A stretch of DNA of 64,000 nt from Topomyia yanbarensis (GCF_030247195.1 NC_080672.1:392973037-393037036), one strand, 5' to 3'; shown: positions 12,361 to 25,499, counted from the first letter of the stretch. Made by a program: numbers and translations. The notes: generated by a model not told the origin, from the letters alone.

Positions 12361-15300
12361 CGAAATTTTTAAAAAAATTTACGAAATTTTTGCAAAATTT
12401 ACGAAAGTTTTGTAAATTTTACGAAATTTTTGTAAATTTTACAAATTTTTGTAAATTTCACAAATTTTTGTAAATTTTACAAATTTTTGTAAATTTTACA
12501 AATTTTTGTAAATTTTACAAATTTTCGTAAATTTTACAAATTTTCGTAAATTTTACAAATTTTCGTAAATTTTACAAATTTTCGTAAATTTTACAAATTT
12601 TTGTAAATATTACAAATTTTTGTAAATATTACAAATTTTTGTAAATATTACAAATTTTTGCAAATTTTTGTAAATTTTACAAATTTTTGTAAATTTTACA
12701 AATTTTTGTAAATTTTACAAATTTTTGTAAATTTTACAAATTTTTGTAAATTTTACAAATTTTTGTAAATTTTACAAATTTTTGTAGATTTCACAAATTT
12801 TTGTAAATTTTACAAATTTTTGTAAATTTTACAAATTTTTGTAAATTTTACGAAATTTTTGTAAATTTTACGAAATTTTTTCTAAATTTTACGAAGTTTT
12901 TGTACATTTTACAAATTTTCGTAAATTTTACAAATTTTCGTAAATTTTACAAATTTTCGCAAATTTTACAAATTTTTGTAAATTTTACAAATTTTCGTAA
13001 ATTTTACAAATTTTCGTAAATTTTACAAATTTTCGTAAATTTTTCAAATTTTTGTTAATTTTACAAATTTTTGTAAATTTTACAAAATTTTTGTAAATTT
13101 TACGAAATTTTTGTAAATTTTACGAAATTTTTGTAAATTTTACGAAATTTTACAAATTTTTGTAAATTTTACAAATTTTAGTAAATTTTGCAAATATTTG
13201 TTAATTTTACGAATTTTTGTAAATTTTGCAAATATTTGTTAATTTTACGAATTTTTGTAAATTTTACAAATTTTTGTAAATTTTACAAATTTTTGTAAAT
13301 TTCACAAATTTTTGTAAATTTTACAAATTTTACAAATTTTCGTAAATTTTACAAATTTTCGTAAATTTTACAAATTTTCGTAAATTTTACAAATTTTCGT
13401 AAATTTTACAAATTTTTGTAAATTTTACAAATTTTTGTAAATTTTACAAATTTTTGTAAATTTTACAAATTTTTGTAAATTTTACAAATTTTTGTAAATT
13501 TTACAAATTTTTGTAATTTTACGAAAATTCTGTAAATTTCACGAAATTTTTGGAAATTTTACGAAATTTTACGAAATGTTGTAAATTTTACGAAATTTTG
13601 GTAAATTTTACGAAATTTTAGTAAATTTTACGAAATTTTAGTAAATTTTACGAAATTTTTGTAAATTTTACGAAATTTTTGTAAATTTTACAAAATTTTT
13701 GTAAATTTTACGAAATTTTTGTACATTTTACGAATTTTTTTGTAAATTTTACGAAATTTCTGCAAATTTTCCGAAATTTTTGTAAATTATCCGAAATTTT
13801 TGTAAATTTTACGGAATTTTTGTAAATTTTACAAATTTTTGTAAATTTTACAAATTTTTATAAATTATACAAATTTTTGTAAATTTTACAATTTTTTTTG
13901 TAAATTTTACGAAATTTTTGTAAATTTTACGAAATTTTTGTAAATTTTACGAAATTTTTGTAAATTTTACGAAATGTTTGTAAATTTTACGAAATTTTTG
14001 TAAATTTTACGAAATTTTACAAATTTAACGAAATTTTGCAAATTTAACGAAATTTCACAAATTTTACGAAATTTCACAAATTTTACGAAATTTAACGAAT
14101 TTTCAAAATTTTACAAAATTTTACAGAATTTTAAAAAAATTTACGAAATTTTACAAAATTTAACGAAATTTCACTAAATTTTACAAAATTTTACGAAATT
14201 TTTGTGAATTTTGCGGAATTTAACAAAATTTTACGAAATTTTAAGAAATTTTACAAAACTTTTTACGGAATTTAACGAAATTTTACAAAACTAAGAAATT
14301 TAACAAATTTTTGCAAATTTTACAAATTTTTGTAAATTTTACAAATTTTTGTTAATTTTCAAATTTTTGTAAATTTTACAAATTTTTGTAAATTTTACGA
14401 AATTTTTGTAAATTTTACGAAATTTTTGTAAATTTTGCGAAATTTTTGTAAATTTTACGATTTTTTTGTAAATTTTACGAAATTTTTTGTAAATTTTACG
14501 AAATTTTTGTAAATTTTACAAAATTTCTGTAAATTTTACAAAATTTTTGTAAATTTACGAAATTTTTGTAAATTTTACAAAATTTTTGTAAATGTTACGA
14601 AATTTTTGTAAATTTTACGAAATTTTTGTAAATTTCACGAAATTTTTGTAAATTTACGAAATTTTTGTAAATTTTGCGAATTTTTTGTAAATTTCACGAA
14701 ATTTTTGTAAATTTTACGAAATTTTTGTAAATGTTTCGAAATTTTTGTAAATTTTACGAAATTTTCGTAAATTTTGCGAAATTTGTGCAAATTTTACGAA
14801 ATATTTGTAAATTTTACGATTTTTTTGTAAATTTTACGAATTTTTTGTAAATTTTACGAAACTTTTGTAAATTTTACGAAATTTTTGTGAATTTTACGAA
14901 ATTTTTGTAAATTTTGCGAAATTTTTGTAAATTTTACGAAATTTTTGAAAATTTTACGAATTTTTTGAAAATTTTACGAAATTTTTGAAATGTTTACGAT
15001 TTTTTTGTAAATTTTACGAAATTTTTGTAAATTTTGCGAAGTTTTTGTAAAATTTACGAAATGTTTGCAAAATTTTGCGAAATTTTTGTAAAATTTACGA
15101 AATGTTTGTAAATTTTGCGAATTTTTTGTAAATTTAACAAATTTTTGTAAATTTTACGAAATTTTTACGAAGTCTTTGTAAATTTTACGAAATTTTTGTA
15201 AACTTCATGAAATTTTTGTAAATTTTGCGAAATTTTTATAAATTCACGAAATTTTTGTAAATTCTACGATATTTTTGTAAATTTTACGAATTTTTTGTAA

Positions 15301-16443
15301 ATTTTACGAAATTTATGTAAAATTTTACGAAATTTTTGCAAATTTTACGAAATTTTTGCAAATTTTACGAAATTTTTGCAAATTTTTGTAAATTTTCGTA
15401 AATTTTACAAATTTTTGTAAATTTAACAAATTTTTGTAAATTTTACAAATTTTCGTAAATTTTACAAATTTTTGTAAATTTTACAAATTTTTGTGAATTT
15501 TACAAATTTTTGTAAATTTTACAAATTTTTGTAAATTTTGCAAATTTTTATAAATTTTGCAAATTTTTGTAAATTTTACAAATTTTTGTAAATTGTAATT
15601 TTTGTAAATTTTACAAATTTTTGTAAATTTTACAAATTTTTGTAAATTTTACAAATTTTTGTAAATTTTACAAATTTTACGAAATTTAACAAAGTTTTCG
15701 AAATTATACAAACTACGAAATTTTACGAAATTCTACGAAATTTTACATATTGTACGAAATTTTACAAATTTTACAAAATTTTATAAAATTTTACGAATTT
15801 TTACAGATTTTACAAATTTTACGAAATTTGCAAATTTTACGAATTTTTACAAATTTCCAAATTTTACGAAATTTTACAAATTTAACGAAATTTTGCAAAT
15901 TTTACGAAATTTTACGAAATTTCACAAATTTTCAAAATTTTACAAATTTTTCAAATTTTTCCAAAATTTTCCAAAATTTTCCAAAATTTTACAAAAAATT
16001 TACAAAATTTTACGAAATTTTTCGAAAATTCACGAAACTTTACGGAACTTTAAGAAATTTCACAAAACTAAGAAATTTTACGAATTGTTACGAAATTTTA
16101 CGTAACAGTACAAAATTTTACGAAATTTTACAAATATTAAAATTTCACAAATTTTTGTAAATTTTACAAATTTTCGTAAATTTTACAAATTTTTGAAAAT
16201 TTCACAAATTTTTGTAAATTTTACAAATTTTTGTAAATTTTACGAAATTTTTGCAAATTTTGCGAAATTTTTGTAAATTTTACGAAATTTTTGAAAATTT
16301 TACGAAATTTTTGTAAATTTTACAAATTTTTGTAAATTTTTCAAATTTAACAAATTTTACAACCTTTACAAATTTTACAACTTTTACAAATTTTTTAAAT
16401 TTTACGGAATTTTACGAAATTTTACAAATTTTTGTAAATTTTA
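12361..16443. repeat. Higher-order satellite block, copy 1
   Basis: This 4.1-kb block begins at a distinctive aaaaaaattt irregularity (12,367) and contains a series of unique variants, including an irregular tract at 15,700-16,140 without the usual ttgt half-units. The same order of variants recurs at 16,444-20,580. The shift between copies grows from 4,083 bases at the left to 4,157 at the right because the second copy gained short internal expansions, for example around 16,890-16,990. Confidence 0.85.
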
Positions 16444-19400
16444 CGAAATTTTTAAAAAAATTTACGAAATTTTTGCAAAATTTACGAAAGTTTTGTAAAT
16501 TTTACGAAATTTTACGAAATTTTTGTAAATTTTACAAATTTTCGTAAATTTCACAAATTTTTGTAAATTTTACAAATTTTTGTAAATTTTACAAATTTTT
16601 GTAAATTTTACAAATTTTCGTAAATTTTACAAATTTTCGTAAATTTTACAAATTTTCGTAAATTTTACAAATTTTCGTAAATTTTACAAATTTTTGTAAA
16701 TATTACAAATTTTTGTAAATATTACAAATTTTTGCAAATTTTTGTAAATTTTACAAATTTTTGTAAATTTTACAAATTTTTGTAAATTTTACAAATTTTT
16801 GTAAATTTTACAAATTTTTGTAGATTTCACAAATTTTTGTAAATTTTACAAATTTTTGTAAATTTTACAAATTTTTGTAAATTTTTCAAATTTTTGTAAA
16901 TTTTAGAAATCTTTGTAAATTTTGTAAATTCTACAAATTTTGTAAATTTTAGAAATCTTTGTAAATTTTGTAAATTCTACAAATTTTGTAAATTTTACAA
17001 ATTTTTGTAAATTTTACGAAATTTTTGTAAATTTTACGAAATTTTTTCTAAATTTTACGAAGTTTTTGTACATTTTACAAATTTTCGTAAATTTTACAAA
17101 TTTTCGTAAATTTTACAAATTTTCGCAAATTTTACAAATTTTTGTAAATTTTACAAATTTTCGTAAATTTCACAAATTTTCGTAAATTCTACAAATTTTC
17201 GTAAATTTTTCAAATTTTTGTTAATTTTACAAATTTTTGTAAATTTTACAAAATTTTTGTAAATTTTACGAAATTTTTGTAAATTTTACGAAATTTTACA
17301 AATTTTTGTAAATCTTACAAATTTTTGTAAATTTTGCAAATATTTGTTAATTTTACGAATTTTTGTAAATTTTGCAAATATTTGTTAATTTTACGAATTT
17401 TTGTAAATTTTACAAATTTTTGTAAATTTTACAAATTTTTGTAAATTTCACAAATTTTTGTAAATTTTACAAATTTTACAAATTTTCGTAAATTTTACAA
17501 ATTTTCGTAAATTTTACAAATTTTCGTAAATTTTACAAATTTTCGTAAATTTTACAAATTTTCGTAAATTTTACAAATTTTTGTAAATTTTACAAATTTT
17601 TGTAAATTTTACAAATTTTTGTAAATTTTACAAATTTTTGTAAATTTTACAAATTTTTGTAATTTTACGAAAATTCTGTAAATTTCACGAAATTTTTGGA
17701 AATTTTACGAAATTTTACGAAATGTTGTAAATTTTACGAAATTTTGGTAAATTTTACGAAATTTTAGTAAATTTTACGAAATTTTAGTAAATTTTACGAA
17801 ATTTTTGCAAATTTTACGAAATTTTTGTAAATTTTACAAAATTTTTGTAAATTTTACAAAAATTTTTGTAAATTTTACGAAATTTTTTGTAAATTTTACG
17901 AAATTTCTGCAAATTTTCCGAAATTTTTGTAAATTATCCGAAATTTTTGTAAATTTTACGGAATTTTTGTAAATTTTACAAATTTTTGTAAATTTTACAA
18001 TTTTTTATAAATTATACAAATTTTTGTAAATTTTACAATTTTTTTTGTAAATTTTACGAAATTTTTGTAAATTTTACGAAATTTTTGTAAATTTTACGAA
18101 ATTTTTGTAAATTTTACGAAATGTTTGTAAATTTTACGAAATTTTTATAAATTTTACGAAATTTTGCAAATTTAACGAAATTTTGCAAATTTAACGAAAT
18201 TTCACAAATTTTACGAAATTTCACAAATTTTACGAATTTTCAAAATTTTACAAAATTTTACAGAATTTTAAAAAAATTTACGAAATTTTACAAAATTTAA
18301 CGAAATTTCACTAAATTTTACAAAATTTTACGAAATTTTTGTGAATTTTGCGGAATTTAACAAAATTTTACGAAATTTTACAAAACTTTTTACGGAATTT
18401 AACGAAATTTTACAAAACTAAGAAATTTAACAAATTTTTGCAAATTTTACAAATTTTTGTAAATTTTACAAATTTTTGTTAATTTTCAAATTTTTGTAAA
18501 TTTTACAAATTTTTGTAAATTTTACGAAATTTTTGTAAATTTTACGAAATTTTTGTAAATTTTGCGAAATTTTTGTAAATTTTACGATTTTTTTGTAAAT
18601 TTTACGAAATTTTTTGTAAATTTTACGAAATTTTTGTAAATTTTACAAAATTTCTGTAAATTTTACAAAATTTTTGTAAATTTACGAAATTTTTGTAAAT
18701 TTTACAAAATTTTTGTAAATGTTACGAAATTTTTGTAAATTTTACGAAATTTTTGTAAATTTCACGAAATTTTTGTAAATTTACGAAATTTTTGTAAATT
18801 TTGCGAATTTTTTGTAAATTTCACGAAATTTTTGTAAATTTTACGAAATTTTTGTAAATGTTTCGAAATTTTTGTAAATTTTACGAAATTTTCGTAAATT
18901 TTGCGAAATTTGTGCAAATTTTACGAAATATTTGTAAATTTTACGATTTTTTTTGTAAATTTTACGAATTTTTTGTAAATTTTACGAAACTTTTGTAAAT
19001 TTTACGAAATTTTTGTGAATTTTACGAAATTTTTGTAAATTTTGCGAAATTTTTGTAAATTTTACGAAATTTTTGAAAATTTTACGAATTTTTTGAAAAT
19101 TTTACGAAATTTTTGAAATGTTTACGATTTTTTTGTAAATTTTACGAAATTTTTGTAAATTTTGCGAAATTTTTGTAAAATTTACGAAATGTTTGCAAAA
19201 TTTTGCGAAATTTTTGTAAAATTTACGAAATGTTTGTAAATTTTGCGAATTTTTTGTAAATTTTTGTAAATTTAACAAATTTTTGTAAATTTTACGAAAT
19301 TTTTACGAAGTCTTTGTAAATTTTACGAAATTTTTGTAAACTTTATGAAATTTTTGTAAATTTTGCGAAATTTTTATAAATTCACGAAATTTTTGTAAAT

Positions 19401-20580
19401 TCTACGATATTTTTGTAAATTTTACGAATTTTTTGTAAATTTTACGAAATTTATGTAAAATTTTACGAAATTTTTGCAAATTTTACGAAATTTTTGCAAA
19501 TTTTACGAAATTTTTGCAAATTTTTGTAAATTTTCGTAAATTTTACAAATTTTTGTAAATTTTACAAATTTTTGTAAATTTTACAAATTTTCGTAAATTT
19601 TACAAATTTTTGTAAATTTTACAAATTTTTGTGAATTTTACAAATTTTTGTAAATTTTACAAATTTTTGTAAATTTTGCAAATTTTTATAAATTTTGCAA
19701 ATTTTTGTAAATTTTACAAATTTTTGTAAATAGTAATTTTTGTAAATTTTACAAATTTTTGTAAATTTTACAAATTTTTGTAAATTTTACAAATTTTTGT
19801 AAATTTTACAAATTTTTGTAAATTTTACAAATTTTACGAAATTTAACAAAGTTTCCGAAATTATACAAACTACGAAATTTTACGAAATTCTACGAAATTT
19901 TACATATTGTACGAAATTTTACAAATTTTACAAAATTTTATAAAATTTTACGAATTTTTACAGATTTTACAAATTTTACGAAATTTGCAAATTTTACGAA
20001 TTTTTACAAATTTCCAAATTTTACGAAATGTTACAAATTTAACGAAATTTTGCAAATTTTACGAAATTTTACGAAATTTTACAAATTTTCAAAATTTTAC
20101 AAATTTTTCGAAATTTTCCAAAATTTTCCAAAATTTTACAAAAAATTTACAAAATTTTACGAAATTTTTCGAAAATTCACGAAACTTTACGGAACTTTAA
20201 GAAATTTCACAAAACTAAGAAATTTTACGAATTGTTACGAAATTTTACGTAACAGTACAAAATTTTACGAAATTTTACAAATATTAAAATTTCACAAATT
20301 TTTGTAAATTTTACAAATTTTCGTAAATTTTACAAATTTTTGAAAATTTCACAAATTTTTGTAAATTTTACAAATTTTTGTAAATTTTACGAAATTTTTG
20401 CAAATTTTGCGAAATTTTTGTAAATTTTTCGAAATTTTTGAAAATTTTACGAAATTTTTGTAAATTTTACAAATTTTTGTAAATTTTTCAATTTTAACAA
20501 ATTTTACAACCTTTACAAATTTTACAACTTTTACAAATTTTTTAAATTTTACGGAATTTTACGAAATTTTACAAATTTTA
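16444..20580. repeat. Higher-order satellite block, copy 2
   Basis: Tandem copy of the preceding block in the same orientation, with nearly identical irregular tracts (for example acaacctttacaaatt at about 20,505 and 16,360). The array then ends within about 90 bases in unique DNA at 20,669. Confidence 0.85.
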
Positions 20581-20668
20581 CGGAATTTTACGAAATTTTA
20601 CGAAATTTTGCAAAATTTTGCGAAATTTTACGAAATTTTACAAAGTTTTACGAAATTTTACGAAATTT

Positions 20669-22105
20669 CTATTCCATTCGAACAGTTATAATATTTATAA
20701 AAATATTAGTCTTCGATACTTCCTTTAGCCGGACAGATGTCTCTTGTTTTTCAATGGCGACCACTCTCAGTAAGATTTTCCTCACTTTGATTATAAAAAT
20801 ACGTCACTCGCGGAAATCGTACACTTTTTAAAACGAAAAACTCACCATAATTTCGGAAGGAAATTGAGTGCAGCGAAAAAAATGCACCCGTTGATGTAGG
20901 TTGCTGCGATCAAACTCCTCTGATTTCAATTTCTGTCTAGTTCCACTGAAAATTTACCACCCCCCCAGGTCAGTGAAAATCTCCGGGTCAAAGCCTCTCA
21001 AGAGGTGGCAACCCTAAGTTTGGAGGTAGTTACAAGCTTATCCAACAAGTTGGATTTACAAAACAACAGCCTGATTGTCCAAAGACACCCCGTTGAACGG
21101 AACTGCTCTAACCAACCGAAGATGACGGTTGTTTCAAATAAACAAATGAACGGCGATGAGAGAGAGAGAGAGCAATGTGCATTCTTCACGCGAAGCACAA
21201 CTTCTACCGGGTGAATGAGAAAACGGCTAACATTTTATGACCGAGTTGAGAACCTGCGCAACCGGGGGACGTGTTTAAATAATTAGCAGATTGTTTATTT
21301 GGATTGCATGTCACTGATTGAATTCTGACGCGGTCCCTCCACGTCGAACTGTGTTTGTCGTTTTGCTTATTAAGTTTGAATCCACTTTTCCAAACAACCG
21401 AAGACAAGAGGAAACTTCTTTGAGGCGAGAATCGCTGATACATCGCACTTTAGAGATTCACCGCGGTTGATGATAGAATTTCTACCAAAAAGTTAGCTGG
21501 GTGTGGTCGACATGATGCTTCGATGTAATCATTTACCTTTCGGTAATTTGATTGAATTTTCAGTACCTATCATATGCTTTTCAGTATATGATGGGCACTG
21601 GAATACCGGCAAATCGATTGCAATCAGGAGCGTGTTTTCTGTACCCGCTTCGGTCCTGAATTCGTAAAGCATGAAATTAGAATTTATTTTTCGTTCCCTA
21701 ATGGAAGTGGGTTTGTTGCTGAAGGTAATCCTTGGTAGCTCCGGCTAACATTGCTAAATAAATAAGTTTTTCTTGAGGATTAATGTGAACGTATGGGATG
21801 GGATTTGTAGCACATTCATTGCCGGTAACGTAGTTTAGCTTGCCTGCATAATGTATTGCAACTTCCGATGTGAGTGTGGGAGGCACACGATGAAATATAG
21901 TCTTCAAGTTCAAGGGCGTGTAGAGCGTTGAAGAAATTTAGAACGGTGAAAGGATGTTCGTTTGGTTGGATAACCTTTGGCTGAAATGTAGGGAGTTGAG
22001 CGTATTTTCGTCTCATTCTTATTCGCACCCTACTTATTTGCAGCCGTTGATAAGAGCTCAGCGTATGCAATCTTGGCCCAACGCATTGGCTAAGATGGTA
22101 CTGTA
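20669..22105. other. Non-repetitive DNA, no gene seen
   Basis: Apart from a short (GA)n run near 21,160-21,172 I see no recognisable gene, RNA or element. Open frames on either strand here show no domain that I recognise. Confidence 0.55.
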
Positions 22106-22270
22106 GAAAAGTTGGCTTTGAATTTTTTGTGCTCCGCTCGTCAGTAACTTGCTGCCAGTTCGACGTGTTAGACGCCAATTTGGTATTAGTTTGGATATAT
22201 CGTCTAACTGGCAGCAAGTCGGTGTTAGTTACTGACGAGTGGAACATGAAACATTCAAATCCAACTTTTC
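22106..22270. mobile_element. Palindromic MITE (165 bp) with TA duplication
   Basis: The element folds back on itself: the left end gaaaagttggctttgaat pairs with attcaaatccaacttttc at the right end, and the inner arms ctcgtcagtaacttgctgcc and its complement continue the stem to within about 40 bases of the centre. TA at 22,104-22,105 and 22,271-22,272 is a plausible target duplication, the hallmark of Tc1/mariner-type elements. It has no coding capacity. Confidence 0.8.
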
Positions 22271-22739
22271 TAAGTTAGGTGTTGTGCCCTTGTTCGCAAA
22301 TGAGTAATTCATTTTTTTTCTTTCGGCAAAATTTAATATTGCATAGTACTATAGTGAACTGCAGACAAACAGCATCAATAACTAAATTTTAATAAACCGC
22401 GTAGATGGTAGTTCCTAATTACCCACGTTTGCATTGTCACACAATCATTTATACTTTTAGCTACAGAATTATTTTTAAAACCGATTTAACACAAAATTGC
22501 ACATGTCCATTTTACCCACACTGAATCTGCGAAGCCGAACGCATATTCGAACCACTTCCTACCCCGTGTAATCTAGTTCAGTGAATCTTCGAAACTAATC
22601 GCCTCATGAATACAAATTAACGACCATATTGCAGCCACCTCCGGGCTGGCCAGAGGAACTAGTGACACGTGCTTCGAATTAGGTAAATCGCTTACACCTC
22701 CATATCATATGAACATACGATGGGAAAGTCATATTCCTA

Positions 22740-23155
22740 TGCGTTGCATCGCCAGCTGCGTGGCGGGTAGGGCCAAAGAATAGTGGTGGCGGCGGCGACG
22801 GCGGCGGCGACGGCGGCTCTCTGCTGAATGCTTCCCGTTGTTGTATTGAACGATGCCGATTAGCCGGGGAGGAAATAATTGTTGAAACAGAACACGTTTT
22901 TCGTAGGTGGTAGGCAGCAAACCTTTCCTGAGTGCAGCGAAACTAAACGGAAGCATCACGCGCGTGTGTGTGTATGTAATAATGATCGTTGAAAAGTGTC
23001 TTCAGTGTTTTGTTTTGCGAAACGAGTGAAATTTGGTCATATTAGCTGTTTTTTTTTGTTGCGAAATTATACCGAAACTGTGAAGAGAAACCGTTTGCCG
23101 GCCGGGATACAACGATGGAAGTGTGTTGCTTGAAAATGGCATCCAGATGCAGGTA
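22740..23155 (+). other. Candidate host first exon (weak)
   Basis: A GC-rich run of ggcggcgac repeats (about 22,783-22,815) is followed by sequence containing ATG at 23,115 in a good context (caacgATGG), a short frame MEVCCLKMASRC, and a strong 5' splice-site match at 23,149-23,156 (atgcag then gtaaat). This looks like a short first exon of a plus-strand gene with a long intron, but no downstream exon is visible in the window and the coding stretch is too short to identify. It could be coincidence. Confidence 0.25.
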
Positions 23156-23959
23156 AATATTTAACCGAAACAAATATTGTAATCTTTTGATATGTGTGAA
23201 TTCGCGCCTTACGGCGAGATTGTGCGGGATGCAAATGGTGACAATCCGAAAAGTAAACAAATTTTGAACTGCCACCCGGTAGTTTCCTCGGCGATGGTAA
23301 CCTTCTGGAAGTATTCGACTTGTGGCAAATGAAAAACACAAACCGACGAATAAACAGGTCATTGTGGATCGGTACTTGTTTGTACAAGTTTTATGGATGA
23401 AGTCTTAACTTGTTTGTTCAGTTCGTAGCCAGAATGAGGAACATTTTCTGTAATTCCCTTAGTGTATAGAAACTCATTGTGTACTATTTGTTGTCGTGAC
23501 TACGACGTACCTTTCAATATTTTTAAAATTTCGGAAGAGGTAGAGTTTTTGAATGTTAATAACGTGTATTGTACTGAACGGAAACTAATAAATGCATCAT
23601 TTATATAAATAAAGCAACACCTGATTTTTAGAAATAATGAAATTTGCTCTGCCTACTTCAGGCAAAGCCAACAATAAAGAGCGCCTAAGAGACCCAGTCG
23701 AATTTCATCACTCGTTGCTTGGATTTTGAACGAGCAACATATAGATTGGATTACACCCGTACCCTAATTATGTCAAAAGTGTATTGAGTGTTCTGCACTC
23801 TTCTATGCGAGGTTAAACTTTGCACACACGAACGAATGGGGTAGCATAGGGAGGTAATATACAGAAGCAGTGTGGCCACTTTTACAAATGGTTAGATCTG
23901 TAAATTTTAAATTCAACAAAAATCCGAAAAATGATTGGAAACTATGACATGTGACTTAT

Positions 23960-24202
23960 GTAATGGAATTTAATTAGCAAGGAACTGGAAGGTGAAGTAT
24001 ATTTTTCAATATTAATTGGTACTCCCACGGTAGCAGACAAAAGGTTAAGTCGTCGGGAAATTCTAAGCTTGCTCATATGACCCTATTCCACGCTTTTCTA
24101 AACTTTCTTCCTTCAACTCCTTGCTCTCCCTTCAGTATTATGGCTCTTAATATTGAAAAAATTACTTCACCTTTCAGTCCCTTGCTAATTAAATGACGTT
24201 AC
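23960..24202. mobile_element. MITE (243 bp) in composite segment copy 1
   Basis: Terminal inverted repeats of about 40 bases: gtaatggaatttaattagc at the left mirrors gctaattaaatgacgttac at the right, both continuing into aaggtgaagta / tacttcacctt. Related copies occur at 36,824-37,068, 29,417-29,685 and, reversed, at 49,234-49,510. It has no coding capacity. Confidence 0.8.
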
Positions 24203-24605
24203 GACCTTTGAAAAATTGACTCAATAGGTCGTTAACAAAAAATGGGGAAAAAATATGACATGAGACTTTAGAATTTTTATATTTCCTTCTAATGATTGCA
24301 GCGATTTACCTAGTGGTAATATAGAGCTGAATTAAGGCTTTGAGCCATTATCAGTGATTCCACCTAAAACTTTATGGACCAGAAAAAAGGTTTAACATTT
24401 TGTTTTTGAATCAGAAAGCGCGTTTTCCTGTTTTCAATGTGATGATCAAGTAATGAAACAACGTAATTATGAACCAGATCTTCTTTTGATAAGTTCAGTT
24501 AATTGCTGGACGTTAGCTGTGTCCTTTGTACTGAATGGAATGCACTGTTCACTCGTGAATGTTTGCACGAATATTATATTGAATTTCAAAGTTTTTACTG
24601 TTAGT

Positions 24606-25345
24606 AGAGTAGAGTGGGGTTAAGTTAAGGTCAGTTTTTTGGCCAACTCGGCATCGTTTCAGGAATAATGATTTTATTTTTCAAGCTAAATACAATAAGG
24701 CGAAGGTACTTCTTTCGATGTTTTTAAAATCTGGGTGTACGATAGGTCACTATATTCGAGGTTAAATAAAACAATGTATATGCCCAAAAAATCAGCGGTT
24801 CAACTTTTATTTGAAGAGTATGAATACTGCAGATCATTTCAAAATTAATAACACAAATAATAAATGCAATCCATTGCCGTCATTCAGGTAAGAAAATGAG
24901 AAAGTGGCTACTGAGGCGAAAAATCAAGAGCCCACGGATGGAAATGTTGAAAAAACATGTTTTTTCACCAGCTGCGTCAGGTTTTGTACTTGAAATGACT
25001 TCTTCGGTGTCCTCGTCGTCGCCAGAGTGTGGAATTGAAGTTGTGCATTCCGGCTCACGTGGTTGCTTTGCTGTGCGACGATCGCGTTTGCGCTTCGAAA
25101 TATTTTTTTTGGATTCATTTCCTTATCTTTTCGATAATGTTTTTTCGATTATGTACTTCGAAAACACCTTAAATTATTATACTGTTAACCCACGCGAAAT
25201 ATTCGACACGCCTTCATTAATGACGAACACTTTTCTCCTACGAGCACGTGATGTTTCGAACGCAACCTTGAGTTGTTTAGAGGCTAATCGAATACTGGCG
25301 CCATCTTGTACAGAGGCAATTGCGTACTTTATGTCCTCACACATG
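24606..25345 (-). pseudogene. Pogo-like transposase remnant, internally deleted
   Basis: On the minus strand, bases 25,320-25,200 encode a helix-turn-helix of the psq/CENP-B type, with EDIKYAIASVQDGASIRLAS and KQLKV, typical of the N-terminus of pogo/Tigger transposases, which bind the element ends. Bases 25,110-24,890 encode a basic then acidic tail (KRKRDRRTAKQPREPE, GDDEDTEE) as found at the C-terminus of such proteins. The catalytic DDE domain between them is missing, so it could not move itself. Near 24,611 the sequence gagtggggttaagttaagg resembles the terminal repeat of pogo-type elements; the opposite end is not found. The second copy (37,495-38,210) has the same deletion. Confidence 0.7.
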
Positions 25346-25499
25346 ATAAGCTAATATTGTTACGAGAAAACACTATAGGATGACGCAAGAGAAGAAAAGA
25401 ACGTTTGGGATTAACGCTTTTCTTCGTTGCGGAGCGAGTGTCGCAGTGTACATCTGGCCACGTCCTTACAATTGCTGGGGAAGTGAAGGAATGTTAGTT

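Larger units (their letters stand above)
7488..20668. repeat. 13.2-kb AT-rich satellite with 10-bp half-units
   Basis: The whole stretch is built from two related 10-base half-units, aaattttacg and aaatttttgt, which usually alternate to give a 20-base unit; 19-base variants ending in acaa occur in blocks. Each half-unit carries an AAATTT core, so A/T tracts recur about once per helical turn. The unit is nearly self-complementary, so both strands look alike. Variant blocks are ordered: simple aaattttac units at 7,490-8,230, ttgt/ttac alternation with caaa at 8,230-8,650, the cgaaa form over 8,650-11,640, then mixed blocks. The right side is a higher-order duplication (next entries). Open frames rich in NFTKFYEILQ are by-products of the repeat and are not genes. 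Confidence 0.97.
23615..25345. repeat. Duplicated composite segment, copy 1
   Basis: This 1.73-kb segment is repeated in direct orientation at 36,481-38,210 with only scattered differences. Each copy contains, in order, about 340 bases of unidentified sequence, a 243-bp MITE, about 400 bases more, and the remnant of a pogo-like transposon on the minus strand. Because unrelated components are shared together with their spacing, this is a segment duplication or a composite element rather than independent insertions. Confidence 0.88.

Noticed and set aside
15750..20307. Four similar 70-136-residue frames repeated 4.16 kb apart
   Set aside because: They reflect the higher-order satellite duplication, not a gene family.
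7488..20668. CRISPR-like array
   Set aside because: No unique spacers, units are contiguous and the genome is eukaryotic.
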